Shown one piece after another: positions 16,994-28,081 of a stretch of 64,000 nucleotides of DNA. The DNA is from Streptomyces albipurpureus (lineage in GTDB: Bacteria; Actinomycetota; Actinomycetes; Streptomycetales; Streptomycetaceae). The DNA lies in assembly GCF_023701525.1 (NCBI RefSeq), contig NZ_JAMQAW010000040.1, forward strand, positions 1-64,000, given 5' to 3'. Within the stretch, counting starts at the first letter, position 1; the number at the start of each line of letters is the position of its first letter. Below the pieces are notes generated by a model, which saw only the letters and a list, made by a program, of their open reading frames with translations, did no database searches and was not told the origin of the DNA. Position numbers and translations under genes: made by a program.

Positions 16994-18580
16994 TTATCGC
17001 AGGCTGCGTACATCGAGTTGTCTCAGTACCCGGTCGACCACCTCCGGGTTGGCGCCCGGCTCACTGCGCGCGGAGAGAACCTCATGGCGGGCCGCTGACA
17101 TCATCTCCCGCTGAATGCGGCGTATCGTCCGGACGCGTTCGGTCCGTTTGGTGTACCACTCCCTCCGGTCCTCGTCGATGATGTCGGGGCTGATCCTCGC
17201 CCCCACCTCGTACGCGCCCCGCAGCAGCCGCTCACTGACCTCTTCCGGGAGCTCTTCGACCGCTTCGATCTCCTTGAGCCGCTGCCGGGCCGCTTTCGCC
17301 GCTCGGATCGCCAGGCTGTGTTCCAGGTCCCGCTCGGCATCCGCGTCGACCCGGACCCCGAGTCGGCGGACGAGCCACGGGAGAGTGAGCCCTTGGAGCA
17401 CCAAGGTGGAGAGGATCACCACAAAGGCGATGAAGATGATCTCGTCCCGGCCGGGGAAGCCGGCTCCGCTGTCCGTGGTCAGCGGAATGGCCAGTGCCAG
17501 CGCGACCGAGGCCACCCCGCGCATACCCGACCACCACATGATGATGGTCTCCCGCCAACTGACGGGGATCTCCTCGTTGTAGTCGCGTCGGTTGTGCAGC
17601 TTCTTGGCCAACGCGGTGGCGGGCAGCAGCCACAGCAGTCGTACGCCGACCACGACCCCGGTGATGACCGCGCCCCAGCCCAGCAGTTCGGGCACCCGGC
17701 CGTCCTCCGTACCGAAGACCGTGTGGAGTTCGAGCCCGATGAGCCCGAAGGCGACACCGGTGACCAGGGTGTCGATGATCTGCCAGAAGGTGTTCCCGGC
17801 GAGGCGGCCCATCACATCGTCCGCGTCCGTGGCGTGTTCGGCCAGATAGAGCGCCGTGGTCAGAACGGCCAGGACCCCGGAGCCGTGCAACTCCTCGGCC
17901 AGTACGTACGCAACGAACGGCACCATCAACGAGAGCCCGATCTGGAGCGTGGCGTCGCCGAGGAGGTCCATCAGCTTGTTGGACACCCAGCCCAGCGCGA
18001 AGCCCACGACAACGGCGACGACGCCGGACAGGACGAGTTGTCCGGCGGCCGCCGGCCAGGAGAACGTTCCGCTGACCACCGCCGCGATGGCGACATGGTA
18101 GAGAACGATGGCCGTGACATCGTTGAAGAGGCCCTCTCCCTCCAGAATGGAGACGAGCCGACGGGGCAGCCCGAGTCGGCCGGCGACCGCGGTAGCGGCG
18201 ACGGGGTCCGGTGGGGCGACGAGCGCGCCAAGGGCGACCGCCGCCGCGATGGGCAGCCCGGGGACGATGGCATGGGCGACCGCCGCGACCGCCGCGGTGG
18301 TGACGAAGACCAGGGCCACGGCAAGTAGCAGAATGGGTCGGACGTTGGCCGCGAACTGACGCCATGAGGTGCGCTGGACCGCCGCGTACAGCAGTGGCGG
18401 AAGGATGAGCGGAAGGATGAACTCAGGCGAGATCTCCACCATGGGTGCGAACGGGAGGAAAGCGACACCCGCCCCGGCGAGGGTCATCAACACCGGCGGG
18501 GGTAGATCAAACCGCTCCCCGAGCGGGACGGTCACCACGGCTCCGAGCAGCAGAGCTAGCAGTAGCGCCACCTGATCCAC
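16994..18580 (-). CDS. Na+/H+ antiporter (CPA1/NhaP type)
   Basis: 528 aa with about 12 hydrophobic segments and a cytoplasmic helical C-terminal domain of about 125 residues that begins with DADAERDLEHSLAIRAAKAARQRLKEIE. The ion-binding signature is ALVAPPDPVAATAVA and the EGEGLFNDVTAIVLY motif follows, both typical of CPA1 exchangers. It exchanges cytoplasmic Na+ (or K+) for H+. The start is GTG 18580, preceded by GGAGGG at 7-bp spacing and giving VDQVALLLALLLG. The longer frame to 18691 has no support. No partner gene is adjacent. Confidence 0.93.
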   Translation of the reverse strand: MDQVALLLALLLGAVVTVPLGERFDLPPPVLMTLAGAGVAFLPFAPMVEISPEFILPLILPPLLYAAVQRTSWRQFAANVRPILLLAVALVFVTTAAVAAVAHAIVPGLPIAAAVALGALVAPPDPVAATAVAGRLGLPRRLVSILEGEGLFNDVTAIVLYHVAIAAVVSGTFSWPAAAGQLVLSGVVAVVVGFALGWVSNKLMDLLGDATLQIGLSLMVPFVAYVLAEELHGSGVLAVLTTALYLAEHATDADDVMGRLAGNTFWQIIDTLVTGVAFGLIGLELHTVFGTEDGRVPELLGWGAVITGVVVGVRLLWLLPATALAKKLHNRRDYNEEIPVSWRETIIMWWSGMRGVASVALALAIPLTTDSGAGFPGRDEIIFIAFVVILSTLVLQGLTLPWLVRRLGVRVDADAERDLEHSLAIRAAKAARQRLKEIEAVEELPEEVSERLLRGAYEVGARISPDIIDEDRREWYTKRTERVRTIRRIQREMMSAARHEVLSARSEPGANPEVVDRVLRQLDVRSLR

Positions 18581-19049
18581 GGCGTGCCCTCCGGGAGAGA
18601 CCTCAACGATCGGGGCCTCAGCCTGCCACGCAGGATGGGCGATTTGCCCAAATGAAGCAAGAGCGCCGCTCGGCAAAACCGCCCAGGTCAAACCGTCACA
18701 CCAGGGTCGGCCATGGCTGCTGGGGGCGTCGGGAAGCTACGGCACGGTGGGGCCAACGGTACGGAAGACGTTGGGGAGGCGTCCCGCTCCGGGTGCTCAG
18801 GGCTGCTGAGGAGCTCGGGGGCGCGAAGGGCGACTCAAAGGCTCGGGCCTCAGGGCCTCAGGGCCTCAGGGCAGCCTTCAGCCAGAAGAGACGCCCCGAC
18901 ACTCACCGCCGACCGGTGCGCCCTGGCCGGTGGCGCGTCTCGGTAGGGCCACGATCAGGGCCTTCGACCCGGTGGGCACGGGCGGCCCCGAGCCCATCCG
19001 GTATCCAGGCCCTTGCTCGGCGAGGGCCGCGCAGAACCGCACCAGCAGG
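18581..19049. other. Gene-free spacer with short tandem repeat
   Basis: 469 bp between the antiporter start and the GNAT stop, with no supported coding region. It contains three tandem copies of GGGCCTCA (18845-18868). The antiporter promoter should lie near 18590-18700. Confidence 0.45.
18845..18871. repeat. Tandem repeat (GGGCCTCA)x3
   Basis: Three exact 8-bp copies followed by GGG. A related sequence, GGCCTCAGGG, appears again at about 53881, next to a heptamer array. Likely slipped-strand repeat without known function. Confidence 0.7.
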
Positions 19050-19523
19050 CTAGAGCTCCCGCCGCATGGAGCGATGGCCGATCCCGGCTTCCATCATCTC
19101 CTCGCCGTACGCCACATAGCCGAGCCGCTCATAGAACCCCAGGGCATGGGTCTGCGCATGGAGATCCACCGCCGTCAGCCCGCGCTCACGGGCCGCGTCC
19201 TCGATGGCGCGGACCAGTGCCACACCCGCTCCCAGCCCCCGAGCCGCCTTGAGCACGGCGAGTCTGCCAAGGGAGCCAAGCGCGAGATCACCACCGGTCC
19301 GCTCGCCCGCTGCCGGTCCGTACAGCAAACGGGCCGTGCCCAAGGCGGTCCCCCGCGCATCGACCGCCACGACATGGACCGTGTCGGCGTCGGGTTCGTC
19401 GAAGCGGTCGTACTCAATCTCGGCGGGCACCCGCTGCTCGACCACGAAGACCTCTTGGCGTACCCCGAAGCACGCTTCCCGGTCCGAGGGGTCCTTGGCC
19501 ACTCGCACCCGGATCGTCGTCAT
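19050..19523 (-). CDS. GNAT family N-acetyltransferase
   Basis: A 157-aa acetyltransferase of the ElaA/GNAT type. It starts VRVAKDPSDREACFGVRQEVFVVEQRVP, with the VR..VFV.EQ pattern of this subgroup. The acetyl-CoA loop is LGRLAVLKAARGLGAGVALV (canonical Q/RxxGxG/A, here ARGLGAG), and the C-terminal motif HAQTHALGFYERLGYVAYGEE is characteristic. The acceptor amine is unknown. The ATG overlaps the rluD stop by 4 bp (ATGA), so it is translationally coupled to the pseudouridine synthase. It is the last gene of the lspA-rluD-GNAT transcript. Confidence 0.9.
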   Translation of the reverse strand: MTTIRVRVAKDPSDREACFGVRQEVFVVEQRVPAEIEYDRFDEPDADTVHVVAVDARGTALGTARLLYGPAAGERTGGDLALGSLGRLAVLKAARGLGAGVALVRAIEDAARERGLTAVDLHAQTHALGFYERLGYVAYGEEMMEAGIGHRSMRREL

Positions 19524-20461
19524 GCGCTCTCGGCTGCGATCTTGTCGAGTGCCTGCCGCAGATCGTCCGGATAGGTGCTCTCGAACTCCACCCACTGACC
19601 GTCCGAAGGATGCTCGAAGCCCAGCCGCACCGCGTGGAGCCACTGTCGGGTCAGACCCAGCCGCTTGGCGATCGTGGGGTCCGCGCCGTAGGTCAGATCG
19701 CCCACACAAGGATGCCGATGAGCGGCCATATGCACCCGGATCTGGTGGGTGCGCCCGGTCTCCAGCTTGATGTCGAGCAGCGAGGCCGCGCGGAAGGCCT
19801 CCATCAGGTCGTAGTGCGTCACCGACGGCTTGCCGTCAGCGGTCACGGCCCACTTGTAGTCATGGTGGGGATGGCGTCCGATGGGAGCGTCGATCGTCCC
19901 GCTCATCGGGTCCGGATGCCCCTGCACCAGCGCGTGATAGCGCTTGTCGACCGTACGCTCTCGGAACTGCTGCTTGAGCAGGGTGTACGCGCGCTCCGAC
20001 TTGGCGACCACCATCAGCCCCGAGGTGCCGACGTCGAGCCGGTGGACGATGCCCTGGCGCTCGGCGGCGCCGGACGTCGAGATGCGATACCCCGCCGCGG
20101 CGAGACCACCGATCACGGTGGTGCCCGTCCAGCCCGGGCTGGGGTGTGCGGCCACCCCCACCGGCTTCATGATCACCACGATGTCGTCATCGTCATGGAT
20201 GATCTCCATGCCTTCGACGGGCTCGGCGACCAGTTGGACCGGCGCGGGAGCCTGCGGCATCTCGACCTCGAGCCAAGCGCCGCCATGGACTCGTTCGGAC
20301 TTTCCTACGACGGAGCCGTCGACCAGCACTTTCCCCGCGGCGGCCAGCTCGGCCGCCTTGGTACGGGAGAACCCGAAAATCCGGGAGATGACGGCGTCAA
20401 CGCGCTCGCCTTCGAGGCCATCGGGAACGGGCAGGGTGCGGATCTCGGGAAGCGTACTCAC
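19520..20461 (-). CDS. rluD: RluA-family 23S rRNA pseudouridine synthase
   Basis: 313 aa. The N-terminal S4-like RNA-binding domain (about 10-75, with ERVDAVISRIFGFSRTKAAELAAAGKVLVDG) precedes the catalytic domain. The catalytic Asp lies in GIVHRLDVGTSGLMVVAK; further motifs are RYHALVQG and LETGRTHQIRVHMA. It isomerises uridines in helix 69 of 23S rRNA if truly RluD; the RluA/RluC/RluD branches are hard to separate by eye. GTG start at 20461. It lies 83 bp after lspA in the same direction, and the usual actinobacterial lspA-rluD pairing supports the call. Confidence 0.9.
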   Translation of the reverse strand: MSTLPEIRTLPVPDGLEGERVDAVISRIFGFSRTKAAELAAAGKVLVDGSVVGKSERVHGGAWLEVEMPQAPAPVQLVAEPVEGMEIIHDDDDIVVIMKPVGVAAHPSPGWTGTTVIGGLAAAGYRISTSGAAERQGIVHRLDVGTSGLMVVAKSERAYTLLKQQFRERTVDKRYHALVQGHPDPMSGTIDAPIGRHPHHDYKWAVTADGKPSVTHYDLMEAFRAASLLDIKLETGRTHQIRVHMAAHRHPCVGDLTYGADPTIAKRLGLTRQWLHAVRLGFEHPSDGQWVEFESTYPDDLRQALDKIAAESA

Positions 20462-20512
20462 CCGTCGAGTATGCCTTGTCCGCCACCATGTCCCGCGGTC
20501 GGAGCCGATCCC

Positions 20513-20521
20513 TGTGGATAA
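20513..20521 (-). other. Perfect DnaA-box sequence
   Basis: TTATCCACA on the minus strand, in the spacer between lspA and rluD. It matches the E. coli consensus exactly and fits the degenerate Streptomyces DnaA box. The window is not an origin, so it may act as a titration or regulatory site, or be chance. Confidence 0.35.
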
Positions 20522-20544
20522 CCCGCCACCGCCGACCCGGGCGA

Positions 20545-21105
20545 TCAGTCCTTGTGGACGGTCCCGTCGGGGTCCAATCCGCGGAAGGAGAGGATGACGA
20601 TCAGGATGCCGCCGCAGACGATCGCGGAGTCGGCCAGATTGAAGACGGCGAAGTGCTTGGGCGCGATGAAGTCCACCACCGCCCCCTCGAACACGCCGGG
20701 TGCCCGGAAGATGCGGTCGGTGAGATTGCCGAGCGCCCCACCCAGCAGCAGCCCCAGGGCAATGGCCCACGGCAGGCTGTAGAGCTTGCGCGCCAGCCTG
20801 GCGATCACCACGATCACGGCCGCCGCGATGACGGTGAAGATCACGGTGAAGGCCTCGCCGATACCGAAGGCCGCACCCGCGTTCCGCACCGCCTCGAACC
20901 TCAGCCAGTCGCCGATGACCTCGATGGGTTCGTGGTGCTCCAACCTCGCCACCACGAGCATCTTGGTGGCCAGATCGAGGGCATAAGCCACGAGCGCCAC
21001 CGCGAAGAGCACGGCAATGCGCCGCCTGCCCTTCGGCTGCTCAGCCGAGGCCGCAGCCTCGTCATCAACATCCGGCGTACCGATGGTCCGCTCCGCCTCT
21101 GCCAC
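20545..21105 (-). CDS. lspA: Lipoprotein signal peptidase
   Basis: 186 aa. Prolipoprotein signal peptidase II, an inner-membrane aspartic protease that cleaves before the lipidated cysteine. Four transmembrane helices follow a hydrophilic N-terminal tail of about 28 residues (DVDDEAAASAEQPKGRRR). The catalytic Asp pair is in ALGNLTDRIFR and VFNLADSAIV; the conserved AVRNAGAAFG motif is also present. It starts the transcript toward rluD and the GNAT gene. The adjacent DksA-like gene is upstream with a 59-bp gap. Confidence 0.96.
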   Translation of the reverse strand: MAEAERTIGTPDVDDEAAASAEQPKGRRRIAVLFAVALVAYALDLATKMLVVARLEHHEPIEVIGDWLRFEAVRNAGAAFGIGEAFTVIFTVIAAAVIVVIARLARKLYSLPWAIALGLLLGGALGNLTDRIFRAPGVFEGAVVDFIAPKHFAVFNLADSAIVCGGILIVILSFRGLDPDGTVHKD

Positions 21106-21164
21106 GTGAGTCCCTCAACCTAGGTGCCTGACTGACCACGAGGGTACGTTACGGACGTGCGGTT

Positions 21165-22133
21165 CTAGCCCCTGCGCTCCTGCTTCTGCTTGCACTCCAC
21201 ACACAGCGTGGCGCGGGGGAATGCCTGCATACGGGCCTTGCCGATGGGTTTCCCGCAGTTCTCGCAGACGCCGTAGGTGCCGGCTTCAAGCCGCAGCAGT
21301 GCGCGCTCGGTCTGCTCCAGCATCTCGCGCGCGCTGGCCGCCAACGAGAGCTCGTGCTCCCTGGTGATGTTCTTCGACCCGGTGTCGGCGTCATCGTCCC
21401 CGGCGCCGCCCCCGGAGTCCCGCATCAGACCCATCAGCGCGGCCTCGGACGTGGCCAGCTGGGCATTGAGCCTGGTCACCTCGCCCTCCAGCTCGGTGCG
21501 GGCCTCGTCGACCTCCTGCGGGGTCCATGGGTCCTCTCCCGGCCGTACCGGCAGCTCATCCGAGGCTGTGGCGGCTGATGCGCGGGCCGTGGGCACCGCT
21601 GTCGGCCCGTCGCCCGCAGCCACGGTCTTCTTTGATCCCACCGTCCTGGCTCCTGTCTGCTGCGCGGCCTCAGCCGCATCCTCGGCCGCTGGCGCGGCCT
21701 CTTTCGCGGCCCTCTTGGCCGCGGTCTTCCGTGCGGACGCCCGTTTCCCGATCCGATCGGGCGCTTTCCCTGCCACGTGCTTCTCAGCCGCCGCCTTCTT
21801 GGCCGCGGTCTTCTCAGCCGCGGTCTTCTTGGCCGCGGTCTTCTTGGCCGCGGTCTTCTTGGCCGCCGCTTTCTTCGCTGCGGTCTTCTTCGCTGCGGTC
21901 TTCCTTTCGCCGCCCTCCTTCGCCGCGGCCTCCCCCGTCTCCGCCTTCTGCCCAGTGCCTCGCTCGCCCGCCCCCGCGGCCTTCTTCACCGGGGTCGACC
22001 CATGGGTTGGTGCCGTGGCCTTCTTCGCTGCGGCGCGCTCCTTGCCGTCCCGGTCCTCCGCGTCCCCCACCGCCGCAGCGGCGGTGGATTCCACGGACGC
22101 CGATTTCTCCTCGGCAGTCTTCTTCGCCACCAT
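21165..22133 (-). CDS. DksA/TraR zinc-finger protein with H1-like Lys/Ala tail
   Basis: 322 aa. The N-terminal half is an extended Lys/Ala-rich region with near-tandem AAKKT/KKTAA pentads at about 77-117, followed by RKTAAKRAAKEAA, like the C-terminal tails of histone H1 and of actinobacterial HupB/HupS. A spacer leads to an acidic coiled-coil hairpin (about 207-285, VDEARTELEGEVTRLNAQL). The C4 zinc finger has Cys290, Cys293, Cys311 and Cys314 (CENCGKPIGKARMQAF...CVECK). The fold matches TraR/DksA proteins, which act in the RNA polymerase secondary channel; whether this one binds polymerase, DNA or both is inference. ATG 22133 is chosen because it opens the basic domain; sequence beyond it is unrelated. 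Confidence 0.9.
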   Translation of the reverse strand: MVAKKTAEEKSASVESTAAAAVGDAEDRDGKERAAAKKATAPTHGSTPVKKAAGAGERGTGQKAETGEAAAKEGGERKTAAKKTAAKKAAAKKTAAKKTAAKKTAAEKTAAKKAAAEKHVAGKAPDRIGKRASARKTAAKRAAKEAAPAAEDAAEAAQQTGARTVGSKKTVAAGDGPTAVPTARASAATASDELPVRPGEDPWTPQEVDEARTELEGEVTRLNAQLATSEAALMGLMRDSGGGAGDDDADTGSKNITREHELSLAASAREMLEQTERALLRLEAGTYGVCENCGKPIGKARMQAFPRATLCVECKQKQERRG

Positions 22134-22407
22134 GACCGCGGCCCCTTCACATATCGTGATCTTGCACACGAATCGTGCTGGGACGATAAATCGAACGCAG
22201 CCTGGCCGCAAACGGGGCACACCACCCATTCCGCTCGCACCCGCCTTGGTGAAACAAGCCTCCATCCGTTGTGCCCAGCTCCCAGCCCCATGAATCAGCC
22301 CTCCCCGCACCCCGGGCCCTCCCGCATATGTCTGGCCATTCGGGTCATGGCACCCCTCGTTCGCCGTCCGCGGTAGAACCCGGTCGGTGAACGCCCATCG
22401 AGGCCCT

Positions 22408-22669
22408 TACACTGGGCGCAGCGAAAGGCTTGGATGGGGACGAGTAGCGTCGCAAGCAGCCATGAGCGACCCGGGGACGGTGTGAGCCCGGGAGCGAGCG
22501 CGATGTGAAGCATCACCCCGGAGCCGCCGGAAGAAAGCCATGAGGCGACTAGACCCGGCCGCGCGACCCCAATGAGGGGGCGGTGCGCAATGCGCCGCCA
22601 AGGAGGGTGGTACCGCGGGAGCCGCTGGCTCTCGTCCCTCCGACGGAAGAGAAACTGTCCGCCGGAGGA
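22408..22669 (+). promoter_or_regulatory. ileS T-box riboswitch (translational type)
   Basis: Leader RNA that senses uncharged tRNA-Ile. The hallmark T-box sequence AGGGTGGTACCGCGG is at 22604-22618. Upstream lies the compact stem I typical of actinobacterial ileS leaders, with a candidate isoleucine specifier AUC at 22512-22514 (tentative). Downstream, CCTCCG (22637-22642) can pair with CGGAGG (22663-22668), which contains the ileS Shine-Dalgarno, so the switch sequesters translation start rather than terminating transcription. A candidate -10, TACACT, lies at 22408-22413. Family knowledge: ileS T-boxes of Actinobacteria act on translation. Confidence 0.88.
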
Positions 22670-22677
22670 GTTCGTCG

Positions 22678-25815
<3,138 letters not shown>

Positions 25816-25828
25816 CGCTCCACCCCAG

Positions 25829-25864
25829 GCCGGGGCGGGTCCGCTTTCAGGACCCCGCCCCGGC
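25829..25864 (+). terminator. ileS terminator
   Basis: GCCGGGGCGGGTCC (25829-25842) pairs with GGACCCCGCCCCGGC (25850-25864) with one bulged C and a 7-nt loop, 14 bp after the ileS stop. Confidence 0.8.
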
Positions 25865-26293
25865 TCAGTCATATCCGCGGACGAGCGGAAGAGCAGCGCA
25901 ATGACATAAGACGACCGGCTTGTTGGAAATGGTCCAGGAATCGAATTCCCACCCGGCCCCTTCGGGCCCGCCAGCAGACTCTCGGTTAAAGCAGTGGGGC
26001 GACTCTCCAGGAACGCGCACCGGGAATCAGGGACCCGACGGCCTCGGCCGATGAGTCCGACCGCGCGCCTTCTCGACCTACGCGGCCCGTTCGGCATACC
26101 CGACCTGCCCAACGTACGCGGCCTACTCGGCGTTCCGGCCGACTGGCACGGCTGGTCGACCCGCGCCCTGGTGTCCGACCACCCTGCCGAGCGCATCCAT
26201 CCGCCCCGCTAGGCGCTCTGCCCACTCAGTGACCTGCGGCGACCACCCAACCTGGTGAAGTGCCTCCCCCTAGGACTCGGCCCGCACGGAAAA
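25865..26293. other. Spacer between convergent ileS and divIVA
   Basis: 429 bp. Open frames exist on both strands (for example plus 25994-26212) but lack ribosome-binding sites and family resemblance. A short GGCCC/GGGCC hairpin with a CTTC loop lies near 25955-25970. No tRNA fold can be drawn from the tempting GGAATCGAATTCC sequence. Confidence 0.4.
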
Positions 26294-26329
26294 GAGCAGT
26301 GCCCGGGACTGATGTCCCGGGCACTGCTC
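26294..26329 (-). terminator. Terminator at the end of the dcw cluster
   Basis: A perfect 15-bp inverted repeat (26294-26308 and 26315-26329) with a 6-nt loop, 43 bp after the divIVA stop on the minus strand. Confidence 0.85.
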
Positions 26330-26372
26330 CTCGACTGCCGAGGGTTTTACGCGCGCAGCGCGTCGGCGCCTG

Positions 26373-27656
26373 TCAGTTGTCGTCCTCGTCGATCAGGAAC
26401 CCACGCATCGGCGCGGGCGCCTGCTGCATCGGCTGCGGTGCCTGCGGCCGAACCGGTGCCATCGGCTGAGTCATCGCCGGGGACATCTGCTGCTGGCCAC
26501 CGTAGGAAGGGGCTCCACCCATCGAGGGTCCACCACCCATGGACTGACCCATCGACGGGCCGCCTGCCATGGAGTGCCCCATGGAACTGGCACCCGCGGA
26601 GGCCATGGACGGTGACGGCGGCAGCGAAGCAGCCGCCGGCGTGCGCGGCGGAGCCAGCGAGTCATCCGCTTGGGTCTCCAGCTGACGCAGCTGGCTCTCC
26701 AGGTAGGACTTCAGACGGGTGCGGTACTCGCGCTCAAAGCCGCGCAGGTCCTCGACCTTGCGCTCCAGCGTGGCGCGAGCGGACTCCAGGGAGCCCATCG
26801 CGACGCGGTGCTTCTCCTGCGCGTCCCGCTCCAGCGCGTCCGCCTTGGCGCGGGCGTCCCGCTCCAGGCCCTCGGCGCGTGAACGGGCCTCGCCCACGAT
26901 CTTGTTGGCCTCGGAACGGGCCTCCGCGATCGCCTGGTCGGCGGTCTGCTGCGCCAACGAGAGAACTCGGGCCGCGCTGTCGCCACCGGGGCTCTGAACG
27001 GGCTGCTGCATCTGCTGCGGGTGACCGCCCATGGGATTGCCCTGCATGGGGTTGCCCTGCATCTGCCCGGGTCCGCCCATCGGGCCACCCTGCATCTGAC
27101 CGGGTCCACCCATCGGACCACCCTGCATGGGGTTGCCCTGCATCTGCCCGGGTCCACCCATCGGGCCACCCTGCATCTGACCGGGTCCACCCATCGGACC
27201 ACCCTGCATGGGGTTGCCCTGCATCTGCCCGGGTCCACCCATCGGGCCACCCTGCATCTGTCCAGGTCCACCCATCGGACCACCGTGGTTCTGACCACCG
27301 TGGCTCGGACCGGCCGGCAGCTGCGGAGCGCCGACCGGCAGTTGGGGGGGACCCATCTGCGGGGGCTGCTGCTGCTGGACCGGAGGTCCGGATATGGCGG
27401 CGGGCACGGGGGCCCCGGGTCCACCGCGGCCATCCTGCGGCTCGGGGGGTTTACGCATGCCCTGCTGCTGGTTCTGCGCCGCCGCACGGGTCGCTGCCGC
27501 CAACTTGGCGCGCAGGTCCTCGTTCTCGCGGAGCAAGCGGGTCAGCTCGGACTCGACCTCGTCGAGGAAGGCATCGACCTCGTCCTCGTCATAGCCTTCT
27601 CGGAGGCGGACGGTCGTGAACTGCTTGTTCCGCACGTCCTCGGGGGTCAGCGGCAT
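26373..27656 (-). CDS. divIVA: DivIVA / Wag31 polar growth protein
   Basis: 427 aa. The N-terminal membrane-binding domain (MPLTPEDVRNKQFTTVRLREGYDEDEVDAFLDEVE) leads into a first coiled coil (about 30-62). A long Gln/Gly/Pro/Met-rich linker (about 63-225) holds three 27-residue repeats (125-205), each made of two GGPMGGPGQMQ units and one GNPMQ. The second coiled coil (about 226-340, ARSEANKIVGEARSRAEGLERDARAKADALERD) and a disordered Met/Gln/Pro-rich tail ending FLIDEDDN follow. DivIVA marks hyphal tips, directs apical wall synthesis in Streptomyces and is essential there. It is phosphorylated by AfsK in S. coelicolor. A GAGGTGAAG ribosome-binding site precedes the ATG. Confidence 0.97.
   Translation of the reverse strand: MPLTPEDVRNKQFTTVRLREGYDEDEVDAFLDEVESELTRLLRENEDLRAKLAAATRAAAQNQQQGMRKPPEPQDGRGGPGAPVPAAISGPPVQQQQPPQMGPPQLPVGAPQLPAGPSHGGQNHGGPMGGPGQMQGGPMGGPGQMQGNPMQGGPMGGPGQMQGGPMGGPGQMQGNPMQGGPMGGPGQMQGGPMGGPGQMQGNPMQGNPMGGHPQQMQQPVQSPGGDSAARVLSLAQQTADQAIAEARSEANKIVGEARSRAEGLERDARAKADALERDAQEKHRVAMGSLESARATLERKVEDLRGFEREYRTRLKSYLESQLRQLETQADDSLAPPRTPAAASLPPSPSMASAGASSMGHSMAGGPSMGQSMGGGPSMGGAPSYGGQQQMSPAMTQPMAPVRPQAPQPMQQAPAPMRGFLIDEDDN
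27042..27284 (-). repeat. 3 x 81-bp in-frame tandem repeat within divIVA
   Basis: Three near-identical 81-bp units encoding 27 residues each, every unit itself built of two 33-bp sub-repeats (GGPMGGPGQMQ) and a 15-bp piece (GNPMQ). Copy number is in frame, so slippage changes only the linker length. Confidence 0.92.
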
Positions 27657-27701
27657 CTCTTCTTCACCTCTACGTAGTCGTCGGCAGTCGGCAAGACCGT
27701 A

Positions 27702-27710
27702 TCGTCCACA
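27702..27710 (+). other. DnaA-box-like sequence
   Basis: TCGTCCACA matches the degenerate Streptomyces DnaA-box pattern, located in the 63-bp spacer between yggT and divIVA. Could be chance. Confidence 0.2.
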
Positions 27711-27719
27711 GTTACTTGA

Positions 27720-28010
27720 TCACCTCGCGAAGCCACTCACGATGGAGATCAAGATGTAAACGATGATCATCAGAACGAAGAAGGACAGGTCGAGTGCCAC
27801 GCCCCCGAGACGCAACGGCGGGATAAACCGCCGAAGAAGCTTGAGCGGTGGATCGGTGACAGTGTAGGTGGCCTCAAGGACCACCACCATCACCTTGCCG
27901 GGTTGCCATGAACGGGCGAACTGAAAGACATAGTCCATGACAAGCCGGAAGATCAGCACGATGAGGAAGCACATCAGCGCGATGTAGACCACCTGTAGTG
28001 CGACGCCCAT
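27720..28010 (-). CDS. YggT family membrane protein
   Basis: A 96-aa small integral membrane protein with two hydrophobic stretches (VVYIALMCFLIVLIFRLVMDYVF and LDLSFFVLMIIVYILISIV) around a conserved loop with TDPPLKLLRRFIPPLRLGGVALD, the YggT signature. It probably assists division or osmotic balance; YggT is a constant dcw neighbour of sepF and divIVA in Gram-positive bacteria, but its mechanism is unknown. ATG 28010 (MGVALQVV) is chosen over the longer frame because GAGAGGGAAG precedes it. Confidence 0.93.
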   Translation of the reverse strand: MGVALQVVYIALMCFLIVLIFRLVMDYVFQFARSWQPGKVMVVVLEATYTVTDPPLKLLRRFIPPLRLGGVALDLSFFVLMIIVYILISIVSGFAR

Positions 28011-28081
28011 CCCGCGCTTCCCTCTCCCCTGTGCTCTAGCTCCGGCCACTTCGCGGCCGGGTCGTCTCGGTGTTGCGCTTC

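Noticed and set aside
25930..25970. tRNA-like T-arm sequence (GGAATCGAATTCC and its complement)
   Set aside because: The loop and 5-bp stem of a T-arm cannot be formed on either strand, and no acceptor or anticodon arm can be drawn around it.
25994..26212. 72-codon plus-strand frame in the ileS-divIVA spacer
   Set aside because: No ribosome-binding site, no recognisable family, and the opposite strand is equally open; typical GC-rich artefact.
26294..26329. Possible CRISPR-like or attachment-site repeat
   Set aside because: It is a single perfect hairpin directly after divIVA and is best explained as a terminator; no second copy is seen.
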